Assembly: GCF_018130145.1 (NCBI RefSeq)
Contig: NZ_JAFCMB010000005.1
Location: forward strand, 186,001-250,000
Direction: 5' to 3'
Source of the DNA: Bradyrhizobium sp. AUGA SZCCT0176
Lineage (GTDB): Bacteria; Pseudomonadota; Alphaproteobacteria; Rhizobiales; Xanthobacteraceae
Length of the DNA stretch: 64,000 nucleotides
Of this stretch, positions 27,923 through 35,711 are shown piece after piece. A model generated the notes under the pieces. It had not been told where the DNA came from, ran no database searches, and saw only the letters and a list, made by a program, of their open reading frames with translations. Each line of letters begins with the position of its first letter. Within the stretch, counting starts at the first letter, position 1. A program made the position numbers and the translations under genes.

Positions 27923-28001
27923 CAACTCTGCCACCTGCGGTTCGGAGAACATTCCGCCGCTACGTCAAGACGTGGCCTCGTTGTGAGGGGACGTCCTGAC
28001 G
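27921..28001 (-). promoter_or_regulatory. Tandem hairpins of the antitermination leader (putative AmiR target)
   Basis: On the minus strand, upstream of the terminator, lie an 11-bp hairpin (27991-28001 with 27963-27973), a hairpin with a six-base loop AUGUUC (27937-27960, closing stem CGGA/UCCG) and a small stem GGCA/UGCC (27921-27932). Seven bases at 27934-27940 are complementary to 27895-27901 of the terminator, allowing a competing fold. ANTAR proteins bind paired hairpins with hexaloops, so this is the likely AmiR site. Confidence 0.6.
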
Positions 28002-28063
28002 GCGCCCATGAGGGGCACTATCAACGTCAATATGCTAATCTGCTCTCGCGCTCATTTGCAAGC

Positions 28064-28672
28064 CTAATCTGCTTGCGCTCTGCTGCGTAACATATCTTCC
28101 GACCTGATGATCAGATTGGCAACCTCGTCCACCGGCACGCGACTCGCCATCGCTCGGTTTCGTATCTCGTGATAGGCCTCAGCCTCGCTGAGCCTGCTGC
28201 TCGACATCAGGATCGCTTTTGCCTTTGCCATTCTTTGATCGCCAAGCAGCCGGCGCTTGTACTTGCGCGCTTGCTTGCTGAGCGCTTGTTGCTGCAGCCA
28301 GAGATTTCGCGCGATCGCCAGGTTTGTCAGCAGCCCGAACGGTTTCAGCGGCCGTTCGATGACGGCCAGCGCCCCGCTTTCGAGAACGATCTGCAACGTC
28401 GATGGATTCTCGTAAGAGACGATCGCCAGGATGGTCGGCGCCGGCTGCGCGATGGATTTGAGCAGCCGTTCGGTTTCCGGGCGCGTCTCGTCGTCGATCG
28501 AAAGAAACAGCACATCGGTATGCGCAGGCAGTTCGGTAGGGACGGGCCAGCGGCAATTCACGGTACATCCGATCCGCCGCAGATGATCGACCAGAAACTC
28601 TCCCTCAGCGTCCGAAGGATGAATGACGAGAACGTTGAGGTCCCGCAGATCTTTCAATAGCGCGACGGACAC
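28064..28672 (-). CDS. amiR: AmiR-like ANTAR antiterminator
   Basis: This 202-residue protein has an N-terminal pseudo-receiver domain (LNVLVIHPSDAEGEFLVDHL), a helical linker and a C-terminal ANTAR RNA-binding domain (QRMAKAKAILMSSSRLSEAEAYHEIRNRAM...VPVDEVANLII). Pseudomonas AmiR, of nearly equal length, prevents termination in the amidase leader when released by AmiC. GTG 28672 is chosen: it follows GGAGAGCCT and gives the family N-terminus; the frame is open further upstream but inside amiC. It starts 10 bases after the amiC stop, so the two are co-translated in a pair, as the sensor-antiterminator complex needs. Confidence 0.88.
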   Translation of the reverse strand: MSVALLKDLRDLNVLVIHPSDAEGEFLVDHLRRIGCTVNCRWPVPTELPAHTDVLFLSIDDETRPETERLLKSIAQPAPTILAIVSYENPSTLQIVLESGALAVIERPLKPFGLLTNLAIARNLWLQQQALSKQARKYKRRLLGDQRMAKAKAILMSSSRLSEAEAYHEIRNRAMASRVPVDEVANLIIRSEDMLRSRAQAD

Positions 28673-28682
28673 AGGCTCTCCG

Positions 28683-29831
28683 CTACATTCGCACGGGCTG
28701 CGGCACGGGTTCGGATGAACCCAGCCGATGCTCCAGCATGAAGGGATCAGGCTGAACCCGCACCGTGGGTTCGTGCACGATTTCGTATTCGCCACGCGCA
28801 TTGACCTTGGCAACGCGGGGCCACAGGTGCGTATGGTTGTTCAGCCGTTCGACCTTAACTTTTCCCTGCGGGGCCTCGAATTCCACCTCATAGAGCGCCG
28901 GCAGCAGTTCGCTGTAGCGATCGCTGCCCGCCCGTTCCAGCGCTGCGGCATAGAGGAACACCTGAAAATACGCGGCTTCCGCCGGCGCAGTCACCGGCGT
29001 ATCCGGTCCGCAAGCCTCTCGACAGGCCCGGACGAATGCCTGCGCCTGCGCACTGCCGAGCGTCGAGAAGAACGGCGCGGCGGTGATATGCCCGCGGATT
29101 ACCTCCGGCGCCATCTGGACGAGATCGGCCTCGCTGGTGGACAGGCTCGCGACCGGCGTTTTGGACATGTCGAGGCCGGACTGAACCAGTGCGTTGAAAC
29201 ACGGGATGATGCCGGCGCCGACGATGGTCGAATAGATGACATCCGGCTTGCTTGCCTTGACGCGCTGGATGATCTTTTCGATATGAAGCGGCGTCAATTC
29301 CAGCGGCACGTAAAGCTCGTCGAGGACCTCGCCGCCGGCCTGAAGAAACAGATCGGCAATGATGCGATTTGATTCGTAAGGGTAAACGTAGTTCGAGCCC
29401 ACCAGAAAGACCCGGCGACCGTAATTGTTGGTGAGATAGTCGACGAGCTGGACCGAGTTCTGGTTGGGAGAGGCGCCGGTGTAAATGCAATTGCGCGAAT
29501 ATTCGAAGCCTTCATACAGCGTGGGATAGAACAGCAGGGCGCCGCGCGCTTCAATGATGGGGAGCGCCGCCTTGCGCGTACTGGACATGTGGCAGCCGAA
29601 GATCATGCGGACGTGATCTTCATCGCACAGCCTGACAGCCAGCTCGCGGTATTGCTGCGGGACCGAGCCGGGGTCGTAGCAAATCGGCTCGATCGGCTTG
29701 CCGCGCACGCCGCCGGCGGCATTGATCTGCTGGATCGCCAGCAGGGTCGCCGCGCGCTGCGTTCTCTCGATCGCAGCGGTAACGCCGGTTTCGGAAAACA
29801 AAACGCCTACTCGCCAGCTGCCTGCGTCCAT
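28683..29831 (-). CDS. amiC: AmiC-like amide sensor, negative regulator of AmiR
   Basis: This 382-residue cytoplasmic protein has the type I periplasmic-binding fold. In Pseudomonas aeruginosa, AmiC (385 residues) holds AmiR inactive until it binds an amide. Matches to it as I remember it include VGVLFSETGVTAAIERTQR, the YEGFEYSRN...GASPNQNS segment, LSTSEADLVQMAPEV and APQGKVKVERLNNH. No signal peptide is present, as expected for a sensor rather than a transporter subunit. ATG 29831 (MDAGSWRVGV) fits the family; ATG 29840 is possible. An intrinsic terminator ends a few bases before the start codon, suggesting that the operon also attenuates itself. Confidence 0.9.
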   Translation of the reverse strand: MDAGSWRVGVLFSETGVTAAIERTQRAATLLAIQQINAAGGVRGKPIEPICYDPGSVPQQYRELAVRLCDEDHVRMIFGCHMSSTRKAALPIIEARGALLFYPTLYEGFEYSRNCIYTGASPNQNSVQLVDYLTNNYGRRVFLVGSNYVYPYESNRIIADLFLQAGGEVLDELYVPLELTPLHIEKIIQRVKASKPDVIYSTIVGAGIIPCFNALVQSGLDMSKTPVASLSTSEADLVQMAPEVIRGHITAAPFFSTLGSAQAQAFVRACREACGPDTPVTAPAEAAYFQVFLYAAALERAGSDRYSELLPALYEVEFEAPQGKVKVERLNNHTHLWPRVAKVNARGEYEIVHEPTVRVQPDPFMLEHRLGSSEPVPQPVRM

Positions 29832-29843
29832 TGCCACCATTCC

Positions 29844-29882
29844 AAAAAACAAAAAGCTCCCGCCCGTTGCCGGTCGAGAGCT
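29844..29882 (-). terminator. Leader terminator (attenuator) before amiC
   Basis: On the minus strand AGCTCTCG pairs with CGGGAGCT (29875-29882 with 29855-29862), an inner CCG/CGG closes on a GCAA tetraloop, and TTTTTGTTTTTT follows at once. The run ends only a few bases before the amiC start, and no other minus-strand gene lies upstream, so it sits in the amiC 5' leader. Confidence 0.85.
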
Positions 29883-29917
29883 ACCCTGCTCATGAGGTAC
29901 GGCCAAACCTGCCGCTA

Positions 29918-29978
29918 CGACGGCCAATCATGCCGTCGCGAGGAGCTTAGCGAGTTCAGGTCGGGCTGGCAACGCCAG
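29918..29978 (-). promoter_or_regulatory. Leader hairpins upstream of amiC (putative AmiR target)
   Basis: Two stems precede the amiC terminator: CTGGC/GCCAG with a 3-nt loop (29966-29978) and a perfect 7-bp stem CGACGGC/GCCGTCG (29918-29938) whose loop on the minus strand begins AUGAUU. The second loop resembles the AUGUUC loop in the binding-protein leader. The amiC promoter should lie further upstream, within about 29980-30058, but I could not place it. Confidence 0.5.
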
Positions 29979-30058
29979 TTTGCCGAGGGGATGTTTGGGT
30001 GGTTCGCGTCTTGCATGCTACAGAGGCACAAACGTTCAACCAGAAAACGATCAGTTCC

Positions 30059-31231
30059 ATGCCCATTGTCAACCGCGTCGCCGATCTGCAACCCGATATC
30101 CAGGCATGGCGCCGCGATATCCATCAACACCCCGAGTTGTTGTACGAGGTGCACCGCACGGCGGCGCTGGTGGCGGACCGGTTGCGGGAATTCGGCTGCG
30201 ACGAGGTGGTCACCGGTATTGGCCGCACCGGCGTGGTCGGCGTCATCAAGGGCAATAGGCCCGCCGGCAAGGGTGAGGTGAAGGTGATCGGGCTGCGCGC
30301 CGACATGGATGCGCTGCCGATCGAGGAAGCGACCAACCTGCCTTATGCTTCGAAGAACCCGGGCTTGATGCACGCCTGCGGCCATGACGGCCACACCGCC
30401 ATGCTGCTCGGGGCGGCGCGCTATCTTGCCGAGACGCGCAATTTTGCCGGCGATGCGGTCGTGATCTTCCAGCCGGCGGAAGAAGGCGGCGCGGGGGCCG
30501 TTGCGATGATCGAGGACGGGCTGATGGACCGTTTCGGCATCGAGCAGGTCTACGGCATGCATAACGGTCCGGGCATTCCGGTCGGCAGCTTCGCCATTCG
30601 CCCCGGTCCGATCATGGCCGGAGGTGACGCTGTCGCCATCCGGATCGAGGGGCGGGGCGGGCATGCCGCGCGTCCGCACAAATGCATCGACTCCGTGCTG
30701 GTCGGCGCGCAGCTGATCAATGCGCTGCAGTCGATCGTGTCGCGCAGCGTCGATCCGCTGGAATCGGCGGTCATTTCGATCTGCGAATTTCACGCCGGCA
30801 ATGCCCGCAACGTGATCCCGCAAACCGCTGAACTGGCCGGCACCGTCCGGACCCTGGACGCCGAAGTGCGGAAACTGGTGGAAAAGCGCGTGCGCGAGGT
30901 CGTCGCCGGGGTGGCGCAGATCACGGGCGCGAAGATCGACCTGACCTACAACCGCGGCTACCCGGTGACGGTCAACCATGTCCCGCAGACCGACGTCGCG
31001 GTCCGGGCCGCCCGGGAAATCGCCGGCGACGCCAATGTCAACGAGATGCCGCCGCTGATGGCCGGTGAGGATTTCGCCTTCATGCTGGAGCAGCGGCCGG
31101 GCGCGCTGATCTTCTGCGGCAACGGCGACAGCGCGGGGCTGCATCACCCCGAATACAATTTCAACGACGAGGCCCTCGTGTTCGGCACCTCGTACTGGAT
31201 CAAGCTGGTCGAGAACACGCTGGCGGCGTGA
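30059..31231 (+). CDS. M20-family amidohydrolase (hippurate hydrolase-like), copy 1
   Basis: This 390-residue M20 metallopeptidase splits an N-acyl-amino acid or similar amide. The dinuclear metal ligands are in MHACGHDGHTAM, the general base in PAEEGGAGA, and further ligands in GLHHPEYNFND; the lid domain contains GRGGHAARPH. ATG 30059 (MPIVNRVADLQPDI) is used; the frame is open 20 codons upstream but that part is also the divergent control region of amiC. It is a close paralogue of 31683-32855, same length. It may add an amidase to the amide-responsive locus. Confidence 0.92.
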   Translation: MPIVNRVADLQPDIQAWRRDIHQHPELLYEVHRTAALVADRLREFGCDEVVTGIGRTGVVGVIKGNRPAGKGEVKVIGLRADMDALPIEEATNLPYASKNPGLMHACGHDGHTAMLLGAARYLAETRNFAGDAVVIFQPAEEGGAGAVAMIEDGLMDRFGIEQVYGMHNGPGIPVGSFAIRPGPIMAGGDAVAIRIEGRGGHAARPHKCIDSVLVGAQLINALQSIVSRSVDPLESAVISICEFHAGNARNVIPQTAELAGTVRTLDAEVRKLVEKRVREVVAGVAQITGAKIDLTYNRGYPVTVNHVPQTDVAVRAAREIAGDANVNEMPPLMAGEDFAFMLEQRPGALIFCGNGDSAGLHHPEYNFNDEALVFGTSYWIKLVENTLAA

Positions 31232-31329
31232 GGCCGTTCACGGGCATTTCAACGAGGTCGGCTTGACGGCCGGTCGCCGCGTGGCCAGCTTTATGTTGTG
31301 CCTTCCGCAAGGTACATTGGAGCCTGCCA

Positions 31330-31524
31330 ATGAGCGCCAACGCGACCTTCGCATTGCTGATGATCGGAACGGTCATTTCGATCTACCTTGCCGGCCGACT
31401 GGCCGAGCGTCGCGGACGCAGCTTCAAGGTTTGGGCGTGGATTGCTGCGTTCATCGGGCCGCTGGCACTCCCTCTGGTGTTCCTGTTTCCGAACCTGCAC
31501 CGCAGGAATGGTGGCCCGGTCTAA
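31330..31524 (+). CDS. Small two-helix membrane protein (64 aa)
   Basis: This 64-residue protein has two predicted membrane helices (ATFALLMIGTVISIYLAG and VWAWIAAFIGPLALPLVFLF) joined by a basic loop (RLAERRGRSFK), so the loop should face the cytoplasm. The start ATG follows GGAGCCTGCC, a good ribosome-binding site. It lies between the two M20 amidohydrolase copies, on the same strand, about 100 bases after the first. No family was recognised; the F-K-x-W-x-W-I-A pattern occurs in small hypothetical proteins of this group. Confidence 0.72.
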   Translation: MSANATFALLMIGTVISIYLAGRLAERRGRSFKVWAWIAAFIGPLALPLVFLFPNLHRRNGGPV

Positions 31525-31682
31525 GGACCGCCGGCGCGCAAAGCGTTAAGATGGCAAGCCCGCCCGGGCTCCCCCTTTGGCAAGCGCCCCGGATGGATAG
31601 GGCCTCTGCGGTAGGGTGCTGGGTGGAGCGCGTCTTGCATGCTAGACAGGCAAGCGTTCAACCCGGAAGCAGAGAATTTGCA

Positions 31683-32855
31683 ATGCCCATCGTCAACCGC
31701 GTCGCCGACCTCCAACCCGATATACAGGCCTGGCGCCGCGATATCCATCAACACCCCGAATTGCTCTATGACGTGCACCGCACTGCGGCATTCGTCGCGG
31801 ATCGCTTGCGCGAATTCGGCTGCGACGAGGTCGCGACCGGCCTCGGCCGCACCGGCGTGGTTGGCGTCATCAAGGGCAAGAAGCCTGCCGGCAAGGGCGA
31901 CATCAAGGTGATCGGGCTGCGCGCCGACATGGACGCGCTGCCGATCGAGGAGGCGACCAACCTGCCTTATGCCTCCAAGAATCCCGGCAAGATGCATGCC
32001 TGCGGCCATGACGGCCACACCGCGATGCTGTTAGGGGCCGCCCGCTATCTCGCCGAGACCCGCAATTTCGCCGGCGATGCGGTCGTGATCTTCCAGCCCG
32101 CCGAAGAGGGTGGCGCGGGCGCCGACGCCATGATCAAGGACGGCCTGATGGACCGTTTCGGCATCGAGCAGGTCTATGGCATGCATAATGGTCCGGGCAT
32201 TCCGGTCGGCAGTTTCGCCATTCGCCCCGGCCCGATCATGGCGGCGACCGATGAGCTCGACATCAAGATCACCGGGCTTGGCGGCCACGCGGCACGGCCG
32301 CATATCTGCATCGATTCCGTACTGGTCGGCGCGCAGGTGGTCACCGCGCTGCAGTCGATCGTGTCGCGCAGCATCGATCCGCTGGAGTCGGCGGTGATTT
32401 CGGTCTGCGAGTTCCAGGCCGGCAACGCCCGCAACGTGATCCCGCAAACCGCCGAATTACGCGGCACGATCCGGACGTTGACGCCGGAAGTTCGCGCATT
32501 GGTCGAGAAGCGGGTGACCGAGGTGGTCGCCGGCGTCGCGCAGATCACCGGCGCCAAGATCGACCTTACCTACAAGCGTGGCTATCCCGTCACGGTGAAC
32601 CATGCTTCGCAAACCGACTTCGCCACGCGGATCGCCAGAGAAATCGCCGGCGAGGCCAATGTGCACGAGACCCCGCCGCTGATGGGCGCGGAGGACTTTT
32701 CCTACATGCTGGAAGCCCGGCCGGGCGCGTTCATCTTCTGCGGCAATGGCGACACCGCGGGCCTGCATCACCCCGAATATAATTTCAACGACGAGGCGAT
32801 CGTCCACGGCACGTCGTACTGGATCAAGCTGGTGGAGAACGCGCTGCCGGCGTGA
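31683..32855 (+). CDS. M20-family amidohydrolase (hippurate hydrolase-like), copy 2
   Basis: This is a second 390-residue M20 amidohydrolase, very similar to copy 1 along its whole length, with the same metal and catalytic motifs (MHACGHDGHTAM, PAEEGGAGA, GLHHPEYNFND). Differences cluster in the lid domain (ATDELDIKITGLGGHAARPH against GGDAVAIRIEGRGGHAARPH) and near the C-terminus, so substrate range may differ. The upstream 60 bases are also similar to copy 1 and share GCGTCTTGCATGCTA, so promoter and gene were duplicated together. A strong terminator follows at 32902. Confidence 0.92.
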   Translation: MPIVNRVADLQPDIQAWRRDIHQHPELLYDVHRTAAFVADRLREFGCDEVATGLGRTGVVGVIKGKKPAGKGDIKVIGLRADMDALPIEEATNLPYASKNPGKMHACGHDGHTAMLLGAARYLAETRNFAGDAVVIFQPAEEGGAGADAMIKDGLMDRFGIEQVYGMHNGPGIPVGSFAIRPGPIMAATDELDIKITGLGGHAARPHICIDSVLVGAQVVTALQSIVSRSIDPLESAVISVCEFQAGNARNVIPQTAELRGTIRTLTPEVRALVEKRVTEVVAGVAQITGAKIDLTYKRGYPVTVNHASQTDFATRIAREIAGEANVHETPPLMGAEDFSYMLEARPGAFIFCGNGDTAGLHHPEYNFNDEAIVHGTSYWIKLVENALPA

Positions 32856-32901
32856 GGCAAGCGCAGGCCAAACGTCTCTTACACTTCTACGGCAACTTGA
32901 G

Positions 32902-32934
32902 AGAACGCCTGCATGTTCATGCAGGCGTTCTTTT
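32902..32934 (+). terminator. Intrinsic terminator after the second amidohydrolase
   Basis: A perfect 14-bp stem (32902-32915 with 32918-32931, core AACGCCTGCATG) is followed by TTTATTT on the plus strand, about 47 bases after the stop codon. Confidence 0.93.
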
Positions 32935-33030
32935 ATTTGGCGTGCGATACGCGCGCTATCGTCGCTGGCTCAAACCGCTTTAGCGGCCTAGACCCAACCC
33001 GGAGCGACCAGCGTTATTCGAGGCTCACGC

Positions 33031-33057
33031 AAAAAAGCCCGTGCGGTGGCGCGGGCC
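33031..33057 (-). terminator. Intrinsic terminator of the PiT gene
   Basis: On the minus strand GGCCCGC and GCACGGGC form a GC-rich stem with a small mismatch, followed by TTTTTT (33031-33036), about 45 bases after the phosphate transporter stop. Confidence 0.8.
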
Positions 33058-33099
33058 TTTCTGTTGCATTGCAGCGGAAGAGACCGCCGCAGTCTCTCG

Positions 33100-34722
33100 T
33101 CAGAAAATGTAAGAGAACAGCACGTAGAGGCTCGCCGACAGCATGATCGCGCAGGGCAGCGTCAGCACCCAGGCCATCAAGAGGTTGCGGATGGTGGCTA
33201 GCTGCAGGCCGGATCCGTTGGCCGCCATGGTTCCGGCGACACCCGACGACAGCACGTGCGTGGTCGAGACCGGCAGGCCGAAAATATCGGCGGCGCCGAT
33301 GGTACCGGCGGCAACGAGCTCGGCGGAGGCGCCCTGCGCGTAGGTCAGGTGCGTCTTGCCGATCTTCTCGCCGACGGTGATGACGATGCGCTTCCAGCCG
33401 ATCATGGTGCCGAGGCCGAGTGCGATCGCGACCGCGATCTTGACCCAGGTCGGGATGAACTTGGTGGCGCTGTCGAGCGAGGCCTTGTAGGCGTTGAGGG
33501 TGGCGACCTCGTCCTTCTTGAGGTCGTTTTCCTTGTCCTTCATCAAAAAGCGGATCGCTTCCGAGGTCAGGTACATGTCGTTACGGGTGTTGCCGACGGC
33601 TTCAGCCGGCACCTTGTTGAGCGTGCCGTATTTCTGCACCTGGTCGCCGACGTCCTTCACCAGCACGGCCAGCGATGGATAGGTGCCTTCGCTGATCTTG
33701 CGCGCGGCGACATATTGCGTCACCGCCGGGCGGGGATCGCCGATGATGCTGTGGCCAGCGCCCTTGGCAGCGATCACCTTGGAAGCTGCCTCGGAGGTCT
33801 TCTGGAACTGCACCACCTGCGATTCCGGCAGCGCGCGGTTCAGCGCGTAGGCGGTCGGCACGGTGCCGATCAGGATCAGCATGATCAGGCCCATGCCCTT
33901 CTGACCGTCGTTCGAACCATGGGCGAAGCTGACGCCGGTGCAGGTGGCGATCAGGATGCTGCGGATCCACAGCGGCGGCGGCTTGTTGGCTTCGGGCGCG
34001 GCGTACAGCGCCGGGTTGCGCACGACGAACTTCAGGACCAGCAGCAGGATAGCGGCCATGCAGAAGCCGAACAGCGGCGACAGCAGCAGCGCGTAGCCGA
34101 TTTCGGTCGCCTTGGTCCAATCGACGCCCGAGGTGCCGTCGCGGCCGCGCATCAGCGCGTTGGCGATGCCGACGCCGATGATCGAGCCGATCAGGGTGTG
34201 CGAAGAGGAAGCCGGCAGGCCCAGATACCAGGTGCCGAGATTCCACACGATCGCGGCGATCAGCAGCGCGAACACCATCGCAAAGCCGGCGCCGCTCCCG
34301 ACCTGCAGGATCAGTTCGACCGGCAGCAGCGAGACGATGCCGAACGCGACCGCGCCCGATGACAGCAGCACGCCGAGGAAGTTGAAGAAGCCCGACCACA
34401 TCACGGCAAATTCGGCCGGCAGCGAGTGGGTGTAGATCACGGTCGCGACCGCATTGGCGGTGTCGTGGAAGCCGTTGACGAACTCGAAGCCGAGCGCGAT
34501 CACGAGCGCGACCAGCAGCAGGATATAGGGCAGATAGGTCGTCACCTTGGCGCCGGTGGCTTCGACGTCGACATAGATGCTGTACATCACGAACAGGAAC
34601 CCGGCCGCGAGAATGCCGAAGAACAGGATCATCGTGAGCGGGTTGAACCCCTTGTCGAGATTGGGCCTGGAAGCCGGCTGGATCGGTGCTCCCATCGATG
34701 AATTGAGTGTCATATCAGTCAT
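33100..34722 (-). CDS. PiT-family inorganic phosphate transporter
   Basis: This 540-residue membrane protein imports phosphate by cation symport. It has the two PiT repeats, FVNGFHDTANAVATVIYT (about residue 80) and VSFAHGSNDGQKGMGLIML (about 270), and the C-terminal PVSTTHVLSSGVAGTM. About 10-12 helices are visible, with a hydrophilic central loop of some 150 residues (ALPESQVVQFQKTS to DEVATLNAYKASLD) between the halves, as in the larger PiT members of Rhizobiales. No PhoU-like gene adjoins it. Its N-terminus is a soluble 25-residue stretch. Confidence 0.94.
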   Translation of the reverse strand: MTDMTLNSSMGAPIQPASRPNLDKGFNPLTMILFFGILAAGFLFVMYSIYVDVEATGAKVTTYLPYILLLVALVIALGFEFVNGFHDTANAVATVIYTHSLPAEFAVMWSGFFNFLGVLLSSGAVAFGIVSLLPVELILQVGSGAGFAMVFALLIAAIVWNLGTWYLGLPASSSHTLIGSIIGVGIANALMRGRDGTSGVDWTKATEIGYALLLSPLFGFCMAAILLLVLKFVVRNPALYAAPEANKPPPLWIRSILIATCTGVSFAHGSNDGQKGMGLIMLILIGTVPTAYALNRALPESQVVQFQKTSEAASKVIAAKGAGHSIIGDPRPAVTQYVAARKISEGTYPSLAVLVKDVGDQVQKYGTLNKVPAEAVGNTRNDMYLTSEAIRFLMKDKENDLKKDEVATLNAYKASLDSATKFIPTWVKIAVAIALGLGTMIGWKRIVITVGEKIGKTHLTYAQGASAELVAAGTIGAADIFGLPVSTTHVLSSGVAGTMAANGSGLQLATIRNLLMAWVLTLPCAIMLSASLYVLFSYIF

Positions 34723-34820
34723 GGCAAACCCCCCTGAAATACTAACGGCGGTTAATCTTTTGACCGATGGAGTTGAAGGTTAGATGACAGGGGCGGCGTC
34801 CACGCGTGCGTGCCGGTATG

Positions 34821-35261
34821 TCAGGGGCGCGCCACCCATTCCCCTCGGAGCATGGACATCAGGCGCATCGACCGGAAGGCTCCGTCGGGGTTCCGGTGCA
34901 GATCGCGAACCACGCCTTCCTCGACAAACCCGGTTTTGAGGTAAGTCCGGTAGGCCCGTTCATTCTCAACGAATACAAAGAGTTCGACGCGATGCGCCGC
35001 CAGATCTTCGAAGCAGATCTGCAGGACCGATCGCAGCAGGCCCGATCCGACGCCGCAGCCGGGGGTTCCAACCGCGATGCGCCTGAGCCGAACGCATTGG
35101 TTGGCGCTTCCGATGCCTTGTAAAATGGCAAATCCGGCAATCTCCGTTCCGTCGCAGGCCACCAGATATCGGGAAGACGGGTTTTCGATTTCAGCGGCGT
35201 GCTGTTCGGTCTCCCATCGGCCGATCAGACGCACATAGCCTTCCACGCGTTCGATGCGCAT
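34821..35261 (-). CDS. GNAT-family N-acetyltransferase
   Basis: This 146-residue protein has the GNAT fold: beta strands around YLVACDGTEIAGFAIL and RLRRIAVGTPGCGVGSGLLRSVL, where the acetyl-CoA pyrophosphate loop R/Q-x-x-G-x-G/A is read as GCGVGSG, then LFVFVENERAYRTYLKTGFVEEGVVRD, the usual 'N.rA...Y.k.GF' motif. The substrate amine is unknown. Start ATG 35261. It stands alone between the phosphate transporter and a repeat-bearing intergenic stretch. Confidence 0.85.
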   Translation of the reverse strand: MRIERVEGYVRLIGRWETEQHAAEIENPSSRYLVACDGTEIAGFAILQGIGSANQCVRLRRIAVGTPGCGVGSGLLRSVLQICFEDLAAHRVELFVFVENERAYRTYLKTGFVEEGVVRDLHRNPDGAFRSMRLMSMLRGEWVARP

Positions 35262-35372
35262 GATGGCGGGATGTCAGATTTACGCGCGGTTTGAATCTGC
35301 ATGGCGGCAGTTTGGCGTTGCCGCGCCTGCCGGGCAATGCCAAGGCAAGAAGCCGCGAGGGGCGATCGCCGC

Positions 35373-35414
35373 AAGGGATGATGGCCAAGGGATGATGGCC
35401 AAGAGATGATGACC
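35373..35414. repeat. Three 14-bp tandem repeats
   Basis: The unit AAGGGATGATGGCC occurs at 35373-35386 and 35387-35400 exactly and at 35401-35414 with two changes. It lies in the 450-base gap between the GNAT and UdgX genes (35262-35711), which otherwise holds only the palindromic element at 35610-35695; no ORF is supported. Confidence 0.85.
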
Positions 35415-35609
35415 AAGACAGGTCGCGCGCTGCACGGCACCGGGGCTAGAGGAAACCGCACAGCGCGCCGACCCCATGGGAACGTCATGGCGTGAACAGG
35501 ACGCCCCAACCCCTCCCCAAGAGAATGAGATAGTATCATCGATCAATTGAAGGTTGTACATTTATTTGTCAGTTTTCGAGGGGGCGGTAACGGGAATTTG
35601 CGGTTCCCC

Positions 35610-35695
35610 AATTGCCAGTTCCGATTGAATCGGAACTGGCAATTGATTCTTGGTTTGACGCGTTTTCTTGACGCGAACCGGTATCCACTTCGCTT
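35610..35695 (-). repeat. Interspersed palindromic element, family B, copy 2
   Basis: This copy runs opposite to copy 1 (10308-10400). Bases 35655-35695 match the copy-1 core in reverse complement with one mismatch over 36 bases, and 35610-35644 is a perfect 17-bp inverted repeat around one base (centre 35627). It ends 16 bases from the UdgX stop and might act as its transcription end. Confidence 0.85.
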
Positions 35696-35711
35696 TGGGA
35701 TGCGCGAAAAT

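Noticed and set aside
28673..28813. Longer AmiR N-terminus from an upstream ATG
   Set aside because: The extra 47 codons lie inside amiC and are Cys/Pro-rich; GTG 28672 with GGAGAG gives the expected length.
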